Below, one piece after another: positions 1 to 8,544 of a stretch of 18,752 bases of DNA. The position numbers and the translations under genes are program-made. Each line of letters starts with the position of its first letter. The stretch's first letter is position 1. This DNA is from Microthrixaceae bacterium. Lineage in GTDB: Bacteria > Actinomycetota > Acidimicrobiia > Acidimicrobiales > DATDAH01. The stretch lies in assembly GCA_020637195.1 (NCBI GenBank), contig JACJWK010000033.1, positions 1-18,752 of the forward strand, given 5' to 3'. The notes under the pieces are model-generated. The model was not told the origin of the DNA, ran no database searches, and saw nothing but the letters and a program-made list of their open reading frames with translations.

Positions 1-243
1 GGCCATCGGGCCGAGGCGGCGGACCTCGTCGTACTCCTTGCGCTTCTCGGCGTCGCCCACCACGTCGTAGGCGGCCGACACCTCCTTGAAGCGCTCCTCG
101 GCGCCGGGCTCCTGGTTGGTGTCGGGGTGCAGCTCGCGCGCCAGCTTGCGGTAGGCCTTGGTGATGTCCTTCTGCGAGGCGTCGTCGGCCACGCCGAGGA
201 CCTTGTAGTAGTCCTTCTCGAACCACTCGCGCTGGGGCGCCAC
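1..243 (-). CDS. dnaJ: Chaperone protein DnaJ, N-terminal part (3' end outside window)
   Basis: This is the N-terminal 81 codons of a DnaJ (Hsp40) co-chaperone, which stimulates the DnaK ATPase and delivers unfolded clients in the cytoplasm. The reading starts at GTG 243-241 as MAPQREWFEKDYYKVLGV. It contains a complete J-domain (about residues 10-75) with the diagnostic HPD tripeptide at residues 39-41 and the usual helix II/III pattern (AYRKLARELHPD, then RFKEVSAAYDVVGD). The N-terminal WFEKDYYKVLGV stretch resembles actinobacterial DnaJ1, the copy linked to dnaK. The G/F-rich, zinc-finger and substrate domains lie beyond position 1 and cannot be judged. The start lies 3 bp after the grpE stop, so it is the third gene of a dnaK-grpE-dnaJ operon and probably translationally coupled. 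A GGGG stretch about 10 bases upstream is a possible ribosome site. Identity is firm; which DnaJ paralogue it is rests on context. Confidence 0.95.
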   Translation of the reverse strand, partial: MAPQREWFEKDYYKVLGVADDASQKDITKAYRKLARELHPDTNQEPGAEERFKEVSAAYDVVGDAEKRKEYDEVRRLGPMA

Positions 244-246
244 GAG

Positions 247-966
247 CTAGCCCCGGACCTTGACCATGGCCGGTCGCAGCACGCGGCCCTTCCACGTGTA
301 GCCGGTGCGCAGCACCTCGGCCACGACCGAGCCCTCGTCGTCGTCCTCGGCGGGCTCGTGCATGACCGCCTCGTGGAAGTTGGGGTCGAACGCCTCGCCG
401 TCGGGGTCGAGGCGCTCGAGGCCGGCCTTGACCAGCGTGTCGACGAGCTGGCCCTGCACCGGGGCGACGTCGTCGGCCCCGTGGGACACCGCGGCGTCGC
501 AGGCGTCGAGCACCGGCAGCAGCTGCTGCACCAGCGACTCGGCGGCGCGCTCGGCCACGTCGGCCTGCTGGGACATCGTCCGCTTGCGATAGTTCTCGAA
601 GTCGGCCTGCACCCGGCGGAGCTGGTCGAGGTAGTCGTCGCGCTCGCGCTCGAGGGCCAGCACGTCGTTGGCGACGATCAGCTGGGCCTCGGCGAGGGCG
701 TCCTCGTTCAGCTCGTCGGCACCGGCCCGGCGGTCCGGGCCCGTGTAGGGCGCGTCCGGGCCGGCGTCGGCGGCGGTCTCGTCCGAGGCGGCCTCGGCCC
801 GGCCGCTCGACGCCGGCGGGCGCACCGTGGGTGGCCGCTCCTGGACCGAGGGCGGCTCCTCGGCCCAGGGCAGGTCGTCGAAGGCACCGGGCCGGGCCGC
901 GGCCTCGGTGTCCTCGTCGGCCTTGCGGCGCTTGTCCCGATCCTTGTTCGTGCCGTCCTTGCTCAC
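247..966 (-). CDS. grpE: Nucleotide exchange factor GrpE
   Basis: GrpE, 239 aa, releases ADP from DnaK in the Hsp70 cycle. The family core is clear. A long charged helix that would form the dimer coiled coil runs from about residue 85 to 135 (ALERERDDYLDQLRRVQADFENYRKR is the characteristic segment). It is followed by the four-helix region (SLVQQLLPVLDACDAAV, 144-160) and the beta-domain signature near the C-terminus (VVAEVLRTGYTWKGRVLRPA, 214-233). The start is taken as GTG 966-964 (VSKDGTNKDRDKRRK) because GAGGA lies about 8 bases upstream. The open frame extends further upstream to 1092, but that part lies inside dnaK in another frame and reads as low-complexity shadow. The first 85 or so residues are a long, acidic, proline-rich, probably disordered extension, longer than in compact GrpE proteins such as E. 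coli's. The gene lies 43 bp after dnaK and 3 bp before dnaJ. Confidence 0.95.
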   Translation of the reverse strand: MSKDGTNKDRDKRRKADEDTEAAARPGAFDDLPWAEEPPSVQERPPTVRPPASSGRAEAASDETAADAGPDAPYTGPDRRAGADELNEDALAEAQLIVANDVLALERERDDYLDQLRRVQADFENYRKRTMSQQADVAERAAESLVQQLLPVLDACDAAVSHGADDVAPVQGQLVDTLVKAGLERLDPDGEAFDPNFHEAVMHEPAEDDDEGSVVAEVLRTGYTWKGRVLRPAMVKVRG

Positions 967-1009
967 CGGTGATCGTCCTCGCTCACGAGCGGTCCGGGCC
1001 GACGCCGGA

Positions 1010-2851
<1,842 letters not shown>

Positions 2852-2942
2852 TGCTGGCACTCCTGTGGGGTGGGGGGTGGTGCGGGTTCCGAGGGGACCT
2901 GTCGGCCGGCCGGCCGCCAGATCGAGATCTTGCGTGGGTCCC

Positions 2943-2972
2943 AGGCTACAAAGTTGAGTGCTTGACTATCAA
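2943..2972 (-). promoter_or_regulatory. Predicted dnaK operon promoter
   Basis: On the minus strand TTGATA (2972-2967) is followed after 18 bases by TAGCCT (2948-2943), a fair match to -35 TTGACA and the actinobacterial -10 TANNNT. Transcription would begin near 2936, giving a leader of about 85 bases before the dnaK ATG. The -35 box lies inside the HAIR-like inverted repeat, as expected for repression by HspR. This is inspection only; no start has been mapped. Confidence 0.6.
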
Positions 2973-2973
2973 C
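2953..2973. promoter_or_regulatory. HAIR-like inverted repeat, candidate HspR operator
   Basis: GTTGAGT (2953-2959), a 7-base spacer, then TATCAAC (2967-2973). The HspR-associated inverted repeat of actinobacteria is CTTGAGT-N7-ACTCAAG. The spacing here is exact, the left arm matches at 6 of 7 positions and the right arm at 4 of 7. The arms are complementary to each other at 5 of 7 positions. It overlaps the predicted -35 box of dnaK, so HspR-type repression of the operon is inferred. hspR often follows dnaJ in this operon, which would be outside the window. Confidence 0.55.
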
Positions 2974-3005
2974 CTGGGCGCGCAGGGTTTCCGGCCGAAC
3001 GCGTT

Positions 3006-3049
3006 CCGGCGCCCGATCCGACCGTCGGGACGGTCGAATCGGGAGCCGG
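3006..3049. terminator. Strong hairpin, probable terminator of the ABC exporter operon
   Basis: CCCGATCCGACCGTC (3012-3026) pairs with GACGGTCGAATCGGG (3029-3043) with one mismatch, and the stem continues after a G/A mismatch with CCGGC (3006-3010) against GCCGG (3045-3049). That is about 20 paired positions with a very small loop. It lies 17 bases past the permease stop and just upstream of the dnaK promoter, so it would insulate dnaK from exporter transcription. No clear U-tract follows on the minus strand, so intrinsic termination is inferred from position and stability. Confidence 0.55.
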
Positions 3050-3066
3050 TTCGGGGACGGGCGCGG

Positions 3067-5616
3067 TCAGCTCGTGCGGAGCGCCTCGAGCACCGGGACC
3101 CGGGCCGCGGCGCGGGCGGGCAGCAGCGCCACGGCGACACCGGCGGCGGCGGCCAGGGCGGTGATGAGCGCCAGCTCGGCGACGGGCACGGCGAGGACCT
3201 GGAAGCCCTGGTCGGCCAGGGTGCGCACGAGCGCCCAGGCGAACCCCGCCCCGATGGCCAGGCCCAGCGCCGTGCCGAGCAGGGCGATGATGACGGACTC
3301 CCAGCGGACCGAGGACCGCACCTGGCCGCGGGTCATGCCCACCGCCCGGAGCAGGCCCAGCTCACGGGTGCGCTCGTGGACCGACAGCACCAGCGTGTTG
3401 GCGATGCCGAACAGCGCGATCAGCACCGCCAGCAGGAGCAGGGCGTCGATCAGGCCGAGCAACTCGTCGATCTGGCCGGCGCGGCTCTGCGTGAACTCGT
3501 CGATGGTCAACAGGCTGGCCGTCGGGTAGTCGGCCAGCGCGGCCCGCAGGGCGGACCGGGCCTCGTCCGTCGACACGCCGTCGGCGTCGGTGACGAACAC
3601 GAAGCTGTCGACGCGCTCGACCCCGTGGGCCTCGAAGGCGGCCAGGCTGGTGGCGAAGCCGCCCATGGGCTCGAGGGTGTCGTACACCGCGGCCACCCGG
3701 AAGGGCTGGGTGCCCGCCTCGGCCAGCTCGACCGTGACCGTGTCGCCGACGCCCACGCCGAGCGCCTCGGCCTGGTCGGTGTGCACGGCCAGGCCGTCGA
3801 GGCCGAGGTCGGTCACCGAGCCGGCGGTCAGCCCCAGGTCGACGGTCCGCTCGATCTGCGCGGGGTCGAAGGCCGAGACGGTCGCGGTCGTGCCGTCCAC
3901 CCGGGCCGGGGAGTAGCGCATCGCCGTCATCGCGCCCACCTCGGGCAGGGTGGCGATGGCCTCGCCCGCCTCGGGGCTCAGCCCGCCCTGGCCGAACGCG
4001 GTGTCCACGATCCAGTCGCAGCGGGCCGCGGTGTCGACGCTGTCGGCGATCGAGGCCCGGGCGGAGGCCGCGAAGATCGTGATGAACACGACCAGGCCCA
4101 CCCCGACCATCAGCGCGGAGGCGGTCGCCGACGTCCGCTTGGGGTTGCGGCTGGCGTTCTCCCGGGCCATGGTCCCGGTCACGCCCCGCAGGGCGGGCAG
4201 CGGGGCGCCGAGGAAGCGGCTCAGCGGCCGGGCGATCACCGGGCCGAGCACGCTGACGCCGACGAACACCGCCGCCGCCCCGAGGCCGACGACCGCGGCG
4301 CCGCCGCCACCCAGGCCGAGCGCCAGGGCGACGATGCCGAGTGCGGTCACGACGGCGCCGGCGGCCATCCGCGCGGCCGAGCGGCCCGAGCGGTCGACCG
4401 CGACCTCGCGCATCGCGGCGACGGGCGCCACGCGGGCGGCCCGGCGGGCGGGGACGATCGCCGCCGCCAACGTCACGACGACGCCGACCGCCAGGCAGAC
4501 CACGACGGTGGAGGCCGTGACCACCAGGCCGCCCTCGGGCAGGTCCACCCCGAAGCCGCCGAGCAGGGCCCGCAGGCCGACCGCGGTGGCGACGCCCAGC
4601 ACCACGCCCACCGCCGACGCGACGACCCCGGTGGCCAGGGCCTCCAGCCGGGTGGCCCACGCCACCTGGCGGCGACTGGCCCCGATGGCCCGCAGCATCG
4701 CGGTCTCCCGGTTCCGCTGGGCGACGGTGATCGAGAAGGTGTTCGAGATGACGAACGAGCCGACCAGCAGCGCCACCAGGGCGAACGCCAGCAGGAAGGT
4801 GCTCAAGAAGCCGATGTCCTCCCCGCTCTCGGCCTTCGCCGCGGCAACCGCCTCGTCGTGGTCGAGGACCTCGACGTCGTCGGTGCCGGCCAGCGCCCGG
4901 TCGATGCGGGCGGCCAGCTCGGCCGACCCGACGCCCGGGCCCGCCCGGACCGCGACGGCGTCGTAGCGCCCGGGCTCCCCGATCACGTCGGTGGCGGTCG
5001 GCGGGGTGAACGCCACCACCGGCGAGCCGGCGGCGTTGTCGGCGCCGCCGTAGGTGGCGACCCCGGCGACGGTGTAGCGGTCCGAACCCGCCGGCGTGAC
5101 CACGCGGATCGGGTCGCCGACCGCGAAGTCGCCGGCGCGGGCCGTGGCCCGGTCGATCACGACGTCGGCGGCGGCCGCCGGGGCGCGGCCCTCCACCAGC
5201 TCGACGGGGCTGAGCTCGGCGTCGTCGCTCCAGGCCATCGCCAGGGGGACGGCGCGGTTCTGGCTGTCGTCGAGCAGGCGGCCGTCGTCGCCGACGACCT
5301 GGGCGATGCCCTCGACCCGGGGGACGGCCGCGGCGACGCCGGGCACCGCCGCCACGGTGGCGAGGACCGACTCGTCGACGGTGGCCCGCACCTCGGTGTC
5401 GTCGGTGCCGGTGATCACCGAGGTGGACCGCACGACGGCGTCGGTGCCGTCGAGGGCGTTGCCCGACACGGTCTCGTAGGCCCGGGACAGCGTCGCGGTC
5501 AGCACCAGCGTCCCCGCCATGAAGGCGACGCCGAGGGCGACGGCCAGGGCGGTGAAGGTGAAGCGGGCCGTGTGGGCCCGGATGTTGGACAGGGTGAGGC
5601 GGAACATCGTGGTCAC
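3067..5616 (-). CDS. FtsX/MacB-family ABC transporter permease
   Basis: This 849-aa membrane protein would form the channel part of an ABC exporter or mechanotransmission complex with the ATPase encoded just upstream. It has two tandem MacB-PCD plus FtsX modules. The first has a membrane helix at about 19-42 (FTFTALAVALGVAFMAGTLV), an extracytoplasmic domain to about 265, and three helices between about 268 and 395. The coupling motif RNRETAMLRAIGASRRQ lies after the second helix (about 301-317). The second module repeats this, with coupling motif ERTRELGLLRAVGMTRGQ and final helices ending VLEALRTS. The duplicated layout is typical of large actinobacterial FtsX-like permeases. GTG 5616-5614 (VTTMFRLTLSNIR) is preferred because GGAG lies about 10 bases upstream. 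ATG 5607 and GTG 5625, which overlaps the ATPase stop, are alternatives. The substrate cannot be read from sequence; the family moves lipoproteins, peptides or antibiotics, or regulates cell-wall enzymes. Confidence 0.92.
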   Translation of the reverse strand: MTTMFRLTLSNIRAHTARFTFTALAVALGVAFMAGTLVLTATLSRAYETVSGNALDGTDAVVRSTSVITGTDDTEVRATVDESVLATVAAVPGVAAAVPRVEGIAQVVGDDGRLLDDSQNRAVPLAMAWSDDAELSPVELVEGRAPAAAADVVIDRATARAGDFAVGDPIRVVTPAGSDRYTVAGVATYGGADNAAGSPVVAFTPPTATDVIGEPGRYDAVAVRAGPGVGSAELAARIDRALAGTDDVEVLDHDEAVAAAKAESGEDIGFLSTFLLAFALVALLVGSFVISNTFSITVAQRNRETAMLRAIGASRRQVAWATRLEALATGVVASAVGVVLGVATAVGLRALLGGFGVDLPEGGLVVTASTVVVCLAVGVVVTLAAAIVPARRAARVAPVAAMREVAVDRSGRSAARMAAGAVVTALGIVALALGLGGGGAAVVGLGAAAVFVGVSVLGPVIARPLSRFLGAPLPALRGVTGTMARENASRNPKRTSATASALMVGVGLVVFITIFAASARASIADSVDTAARCDWIVDTAFGQGGLSPEAGEAIATLPEVGAMTAMRYSPARVDGTTATVSAFDPAQIERTVDLGLTAGSVTDLGLDGLAVHTDQAEALGVGVGDTVTVELAEAGTQPFRVAAVYDTLEPMGGFATSLAAFEAHGVERVDSFVFVTDADGVSTDEARSALRAALADYPTASLLTIDEFTQSRAGQIDELLGLIDALLLLAVLIALFGIANTLVLSVHERTRELGLLRAVGMTRGQVRSSVRWESVIIALLGTALGLAIGAGFAWALVRTLADQGFQVLAVPVAELALITALAAAAGVAVALLPARAAARVPVLEALRTS

Positions 5617-5621
5617 GGGGA

Positions 5622-6398
5622 TCACGCTCCGAGGTGCCGCATGCGGTCGAAGACCGAGTCGGCGGTGGGGTCGGGCAGGTCGTCGACGATCCGGCCGTCC
5701 GCGAGGAACACGGCCCGATCGGCGTAGGAGGCGGCCACCGGGTCGTGGGTGACCATCACGATGGTCTGGCCGAGCTCGCGCACGGCCTGACGCATGAACG
5801 AGAGGATCTCGGTCCCGGTGCGGGAGTCGAGGTTCCCGGTGGGCTCGTCGGCGAAGATCACCTCGGGGCGCCCGGCGAGGGCCCGGGCCACCGCCACCCG
5901 CTGCTGCTGCCCGCCGGAGAGCTCCGACGGGCGGTGGGCGAGGCGGTCGCGCAGGCCGACGGTGCCGACCACCCGGTCGACCCAGGCCGCGTCGGCCCGG
6001 CGCCCGGCGAGGTCCATCGGCAGGGTGATGTTCTCGGCCGCGCTCAGCGTCGGCACCAGGTTGAAGGCCTGGAACACGAAGCCGATGCGGTCGCGCCGGA
6101 GCTTCGTGAGGTCGCGGTCCTTCAGGCCGCCGAGCTCGGTGTCGCCCACGAACACCGCTCCGCCCGACAGCGTGTCGAGGCCGGCGAGGCAGTGCATGAG
6201 CGTGGACTTGCCCGAGCCCGAGGGGCCCATGATGGCGGTGAACCGCCCGGCGGCGAAGGCGACCGACACGCCGTCGAGGGCCCGGACCCGGGTGTCGCCC
6301 CGGCCGTAGACCTTGACCGCGTCGACCGCGCGGGCGGCGGGGGCCGGCGCCGAGCCACCGGACCGGGCGATCGGGGGTGCGTCGAGGAGGGTGGACAT
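5622..6398 (-). CDS. ABC transporter ATP-binding protein (MacB/LolD type)
   Basis: This 258-aa ATPase drives the FtsX-type permease encoded immediately downstream. All nucleotide-binding motifs are intact: Walker A GPSGSGKST (58-66), Q-loop FQ (109-110), signature LSGGQQQR (160-167), Walker B IFADEPT (181-187), D-loop NLDSRT (189-194) and H-loop TH (217-218). LSGGQQQRVAVARAL with DEPTGNLDSRTG is characteristic of the MacB/LolD/FtsE group. The first 25 or so residues are a proline- and alanine-rich extension. ATG 6398-6396 has GGAG 5 bases upstream. The gene lies next to the permease start and is divergent from a NarL-type two-component pair, which often regulates such exporters. Substrate unknown. 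Confidence 0.95.
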   Translation of the reverse strand: MSTLLDAPPIARSGGSAPAPAARAVDAVKVYGRGDTRVRALDGVSVAFAAGRFTAIMGPSGSGKSTLMHCLAGLDTLSGGAVFVGDTELGGLKDRDLTKLRRDRIGFVFQAFNLVPTLSAAENITLPMDLAGRRADAAWVDRVVGTVGLRDRLAHRPSELSGGQQQRVAVARALAGRPEVIFADEPTGNLDSRTGTEILSFMRQAVRELGQTIVMVTHDPVAASYADRAVFLADGRIVDDLPDPTADSVFDRMRHLGA

Positions 6399-6645
6399 GG
6401 GTGCTCCGTTCGTGGGTTCCGGCCGGCGCTTCCGGCCTGGTCCCACGGTGCGCCCGCACCCCCCGGCCGGTCGTCGGCCCGGGGTCGTCATCGGGATCGG
6501 CCGCACGGCGGATCCCGTGGCCGCCGACCGGCCGGCGGCACCGCCGACGGGGGGACGCGACCTGCCCCCGCGTACCCCTCCGGGCGGACCCGCGATCCGC
6601 CCCGAGGCCGATGCGCCCCGGTCGCCCGGGCCGTACGTTGGTCGC
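6399..6645. other. Divergent intergenic region between exporter and sensor kinase
   Basis: This is a 247-base gap between divergent genes. It holds the exporter ribosome site (GGAG just upstream of 6398), the predicted kinase promoter (6634-6639), and a direct repeat TTCCGGCC at 6417-6424 and 6430-6437, 13 bases apart. That repeat could be a regulator site but is close to what high-GC sequence gives by chance. I see no convincing coding potential. Confidence 0.4.
6634..6645 (+). promoter_or_regulatory. Predicted leaderless promoter of the NarL-type kinase
   Basis: TACGTT (6634-6639) fits the actinobacterial -10 TANNNT and ends 6 bases before the ATG at 6646, so transcription would start at or next to the start codon. 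There is no purine-rich ribosome site before the ATG, which agrees with leaderless translation. No convincing -35 is visible. Three other genes in the window have the same layout. Confidence 0.5.
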
Positions 6646-7875
6646 ATGGACGGCCAGCGCCTCGTCGAGCGGGCCCAGGCGGCCATCCGCGCCCATCCGG
6701 CGCTGGTCGACGCCGCGTGGGCCGCGGCGCTGCTGGTCCTGGCCGTCGTGTCCACCAACGACCCTCCGTCGGCCGCGCAGACGGCACCGTCGTCCGAGCC
6801 CTTCGGCGTCGCCCTGCTCCTCGGGGCGACGCTGCCGTACGCGGTCCGCCGCAAGGCGCCGCTCGCGGTCTTCGCGTTGTCGGCGGTGTCGGTCCTCGTG
6901 CTGGCCGGGGTGGGGTACTTCGAGGGGGCGACGCCGATCGTCGCCCTCCTGGGCGCCTACACCGTCGGAGCCCGCTGCCGGACCCGCACGGCGGTGCTGA
7001 CGTACCTCGCGCTGGCCGGCGGGCTCCTCACCCTCTTCGTCAGCGACCCGCCCGGCAGCTTCGACTTCGCCGGGCTGCTGGCCAACCTGGCCCTGTTCGC
7101 GGTGGCCTTCCTGGTGGGCGCCAACCTCACCTCCCGACGCACCCGGGTCGAGGCGCTCGAGCAGCGGGCCGAGGCGCTGGGCCGCGAGCGCGAGGAGGAG
7201 GCCCGGCGGGCCGTCTCCGAGGAGCGCCTGCGCATCGCCCAGGAGCTGCACGACGTGGTGGCGCACTCGATGGGCGTGATCGCGGTGCAGGCGGGCGCCG
7301 GGCTGCACGTCATCGACGCGGACCCCGTGGCCGCCAAGCGGTCGCTCGAGGCGATCTCGGGCACGAGTCGGTCGACCCTGTCCGAGATCCGCCGGCTCCT
7401 CGGCGTGCTGCGCGGCGACGACGGCACGCTGGCCGAGTACGCGCCGGCGCCCGGCGCCGCCGACCTGCCCGCCCTCGTCGACGACGTGACCGCGGCCGGC
7501 GTGCCCACCACGCTGCGCCTGTCCGGCGACGCGGCCGACGTGCCCAAGGGGGTCGGGCTCACCACCTACCGGGTGGTGCAGGAGGCGCTCACCAACGTGT
7601 TGAAGCACGGCGGTCCGGGCGCCGCGGCCGAGGTGACGGTGTCGCTGTCGCCGGACGCGGTGGACATCGCGGTCGACGACGACGGACGCGGCATCGACCT
7701 CGCGGCCGAGCCGGGCACGGGCCACGGGCTGCTGGGCATGCGCGAGCGGGTGGCCGTCTACGGCGGGACCCTCGACGTGGGTCCCCGACCCTCGGGGGGC
7801 TTCCGGGTCCGGGCCCGTCTCCCGCTCTCGGTCGACGGCTCCGCGGCGGCGACCACGCGGGAGGTGGCGGGATGA
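6646..7875 (+). CDS. NarL-type sensor histidine kinase (HisKA_3)
   Basis: This 409-aa membrane sensor kinase would phosphorylate the LuxR-type regulator encoded next. The N-terminal half is membranous (hydrophobic segments at about 22-36, 54-66, 72-91, 95-108, 117-132 and 142-160), with little extracytoplasmic material. That suggests sensing within the membrane or through the exporter. A short coiled coil (165-192) leads to the HisKA_3 dimerisation box EERLRIAQELHDVVAHSM, with phospho-acceptor H202. The HATPase_c domain shows the N-box EALTNVLKH (313-321), G1 DDDGRG (344-349) and G2 GHGLLGM (359-365). The start at ATG 6646 fits the leaderless promoter and places the first helix sensibly; the frame is open further upstream without coding character. 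The stop overlaps the regulator start (ATGA). Family members of this kind include LiaS, VraS and DesK; the signal here is unknown. Confidence 0.93.
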   Translation: MDGQRLVERAQAAIRAHPALVDAAWAAALLVLAVVSTNDPPSAAQTAPSSEPFGVALLLGATLPYAVRRKAPLAVFALSAVSVLVLAGVGYFEGATPIVALLGAYTVGARCRTRTAVLTYLALAGGLLTLFVSDPPGSFDFAGLLANLALFAVAFLVGANLTSRRTRVEALEQRAEALGREREEEARRAVSEERLRIAQELHDVVAHSMGVIAVQAGAGLHVIDADPVAAKRSLEAISGTSRSTLSEIRRLLGVLRGDDGTLAEYAPAPGAADLPALVDDVTAAGVPTTLRLSGDAADVPKGVGLTTYRVVQEALTNVLKHGGPGAAAEVTVSLSPDAVDIAVDDDGRGIDLAAEPGTGHGLLGMRERVAVYGGTLDVGPRPSGGFRVRARLPLSVDGSAAATTREVAG

Positions 7876-8537
7876 TCCGGGTGGCGGTGGTGGACGACCA
7901 GGCACTCGTGCGCAGCGGCTTCACCGTGCTCGTCGGCTCGGACCCCGACCTCGAGGTGGTGGGCGAGGCCGCCGACGGCGCCGAGGCGGTCGCGCTCGCG
8001 GTGCACGAGCGCCCCGACGTGATCCTCATGGACGTGCGGATGCCCGAGGTCGACGGCATCGAGGCCACCCGTCGCATCACCGCCGACGAGCGCACCGCCG
8101 GGTGCAGGGTGCTGATCCTCACCACGTTCGACCTCGACGAGTACGTGTTCGAGGCGCTGCGGGCCGGGGCCAGCGGCTTCCTGTTGAAAGACACGCTGCC
8201 CGACGAGCTGCTGGCCGCCATCCGGATCGTGGCCGACGGCGAGGCCCTGCTGGCGCCGACGGTCACCCGCCGCCTCATCGAGGCCTTCGCCCGCCAGTCG
8301 GCGGCCACTCCCGAGGCCAACCCCGGGCTCGACCTGCTCACCGAGCGGGAGCGAGAGGTGCTGGTCGAGGTCGCCCAGGGCCACACCAACGCCGAGGTGG
8401 CCGAGCGCCTGTTCATGTCGCAGGCCACGGCCAAGACCCACGTCAGCCGGCTGCTCACCAAGCTCGGTGCACGCGACCGGGCCCAGCTCGTCGTCGTGGC
8501 CTACGAGTCCGGCGTGGTCACCCCGGGCGGCGCCTGA
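7872..8537 (+). CDS. NarL/LuxR-family response regulator
   Basis: This 221-aa transcription regulator is the partner of the preceding kinase. The receiver domain (1-120) has the acidic pair D8/D9, phospho-acceptor D54 in LMDVRMP, T84 and K106, all as expected. The C-terminal LuxR/GerE helix-turn-helix (about 154-214) starts at LLTEREREVLVEVAQGHTN and contains the recognition-helix region SQATAKTHVSRLLTKLGA. ATG 7872 overlaps the kinase stop by four bases and has a GGAGG-like site upstream, so the two are translationally coupled. A likely target is the divergent exporter promoter (6399-6645), but this is inference from position. The stop lies only 7 bases from the convergent stop of the membrane protein at 8545. 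Confidence 0.95.
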   Translation: MIRVAVVDDQALVRSGFTVLVGSDPDLEVVGEAADGAEAVALAVHERPDVILMDVRMPEVDGIEATRRITADERTAGCRVLILTTFDLDEYVFEALRAGASGFLLKDTLPDELLAAIRIVADGEALLAPTVTRRLIEAFARQSAATPEANPGLDLLTEREREVLVEVAQGHTNAEVAERLFMSQATAKTHVSRLLTKLGARDRAQLVVVAYESGVVTPGGA

Positions 8538-8544
8538 GCCGCGC

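Noticed and set aside
2852..2860. A longer dnaK start at GTG 2860.
   Set aside because: It would overlap the AGGAG ribosome site; ATG 2851 has ideal spacing and gives the standard DnaK N-terminus.
5625..7905. An upstream extension of the permease frame reaching into the ATPase and kinase genes.
   Set aside because: The extension is arginine/proline-rich shadow translation; the real permease begins with a membrane helix just after the GTG at 5616.
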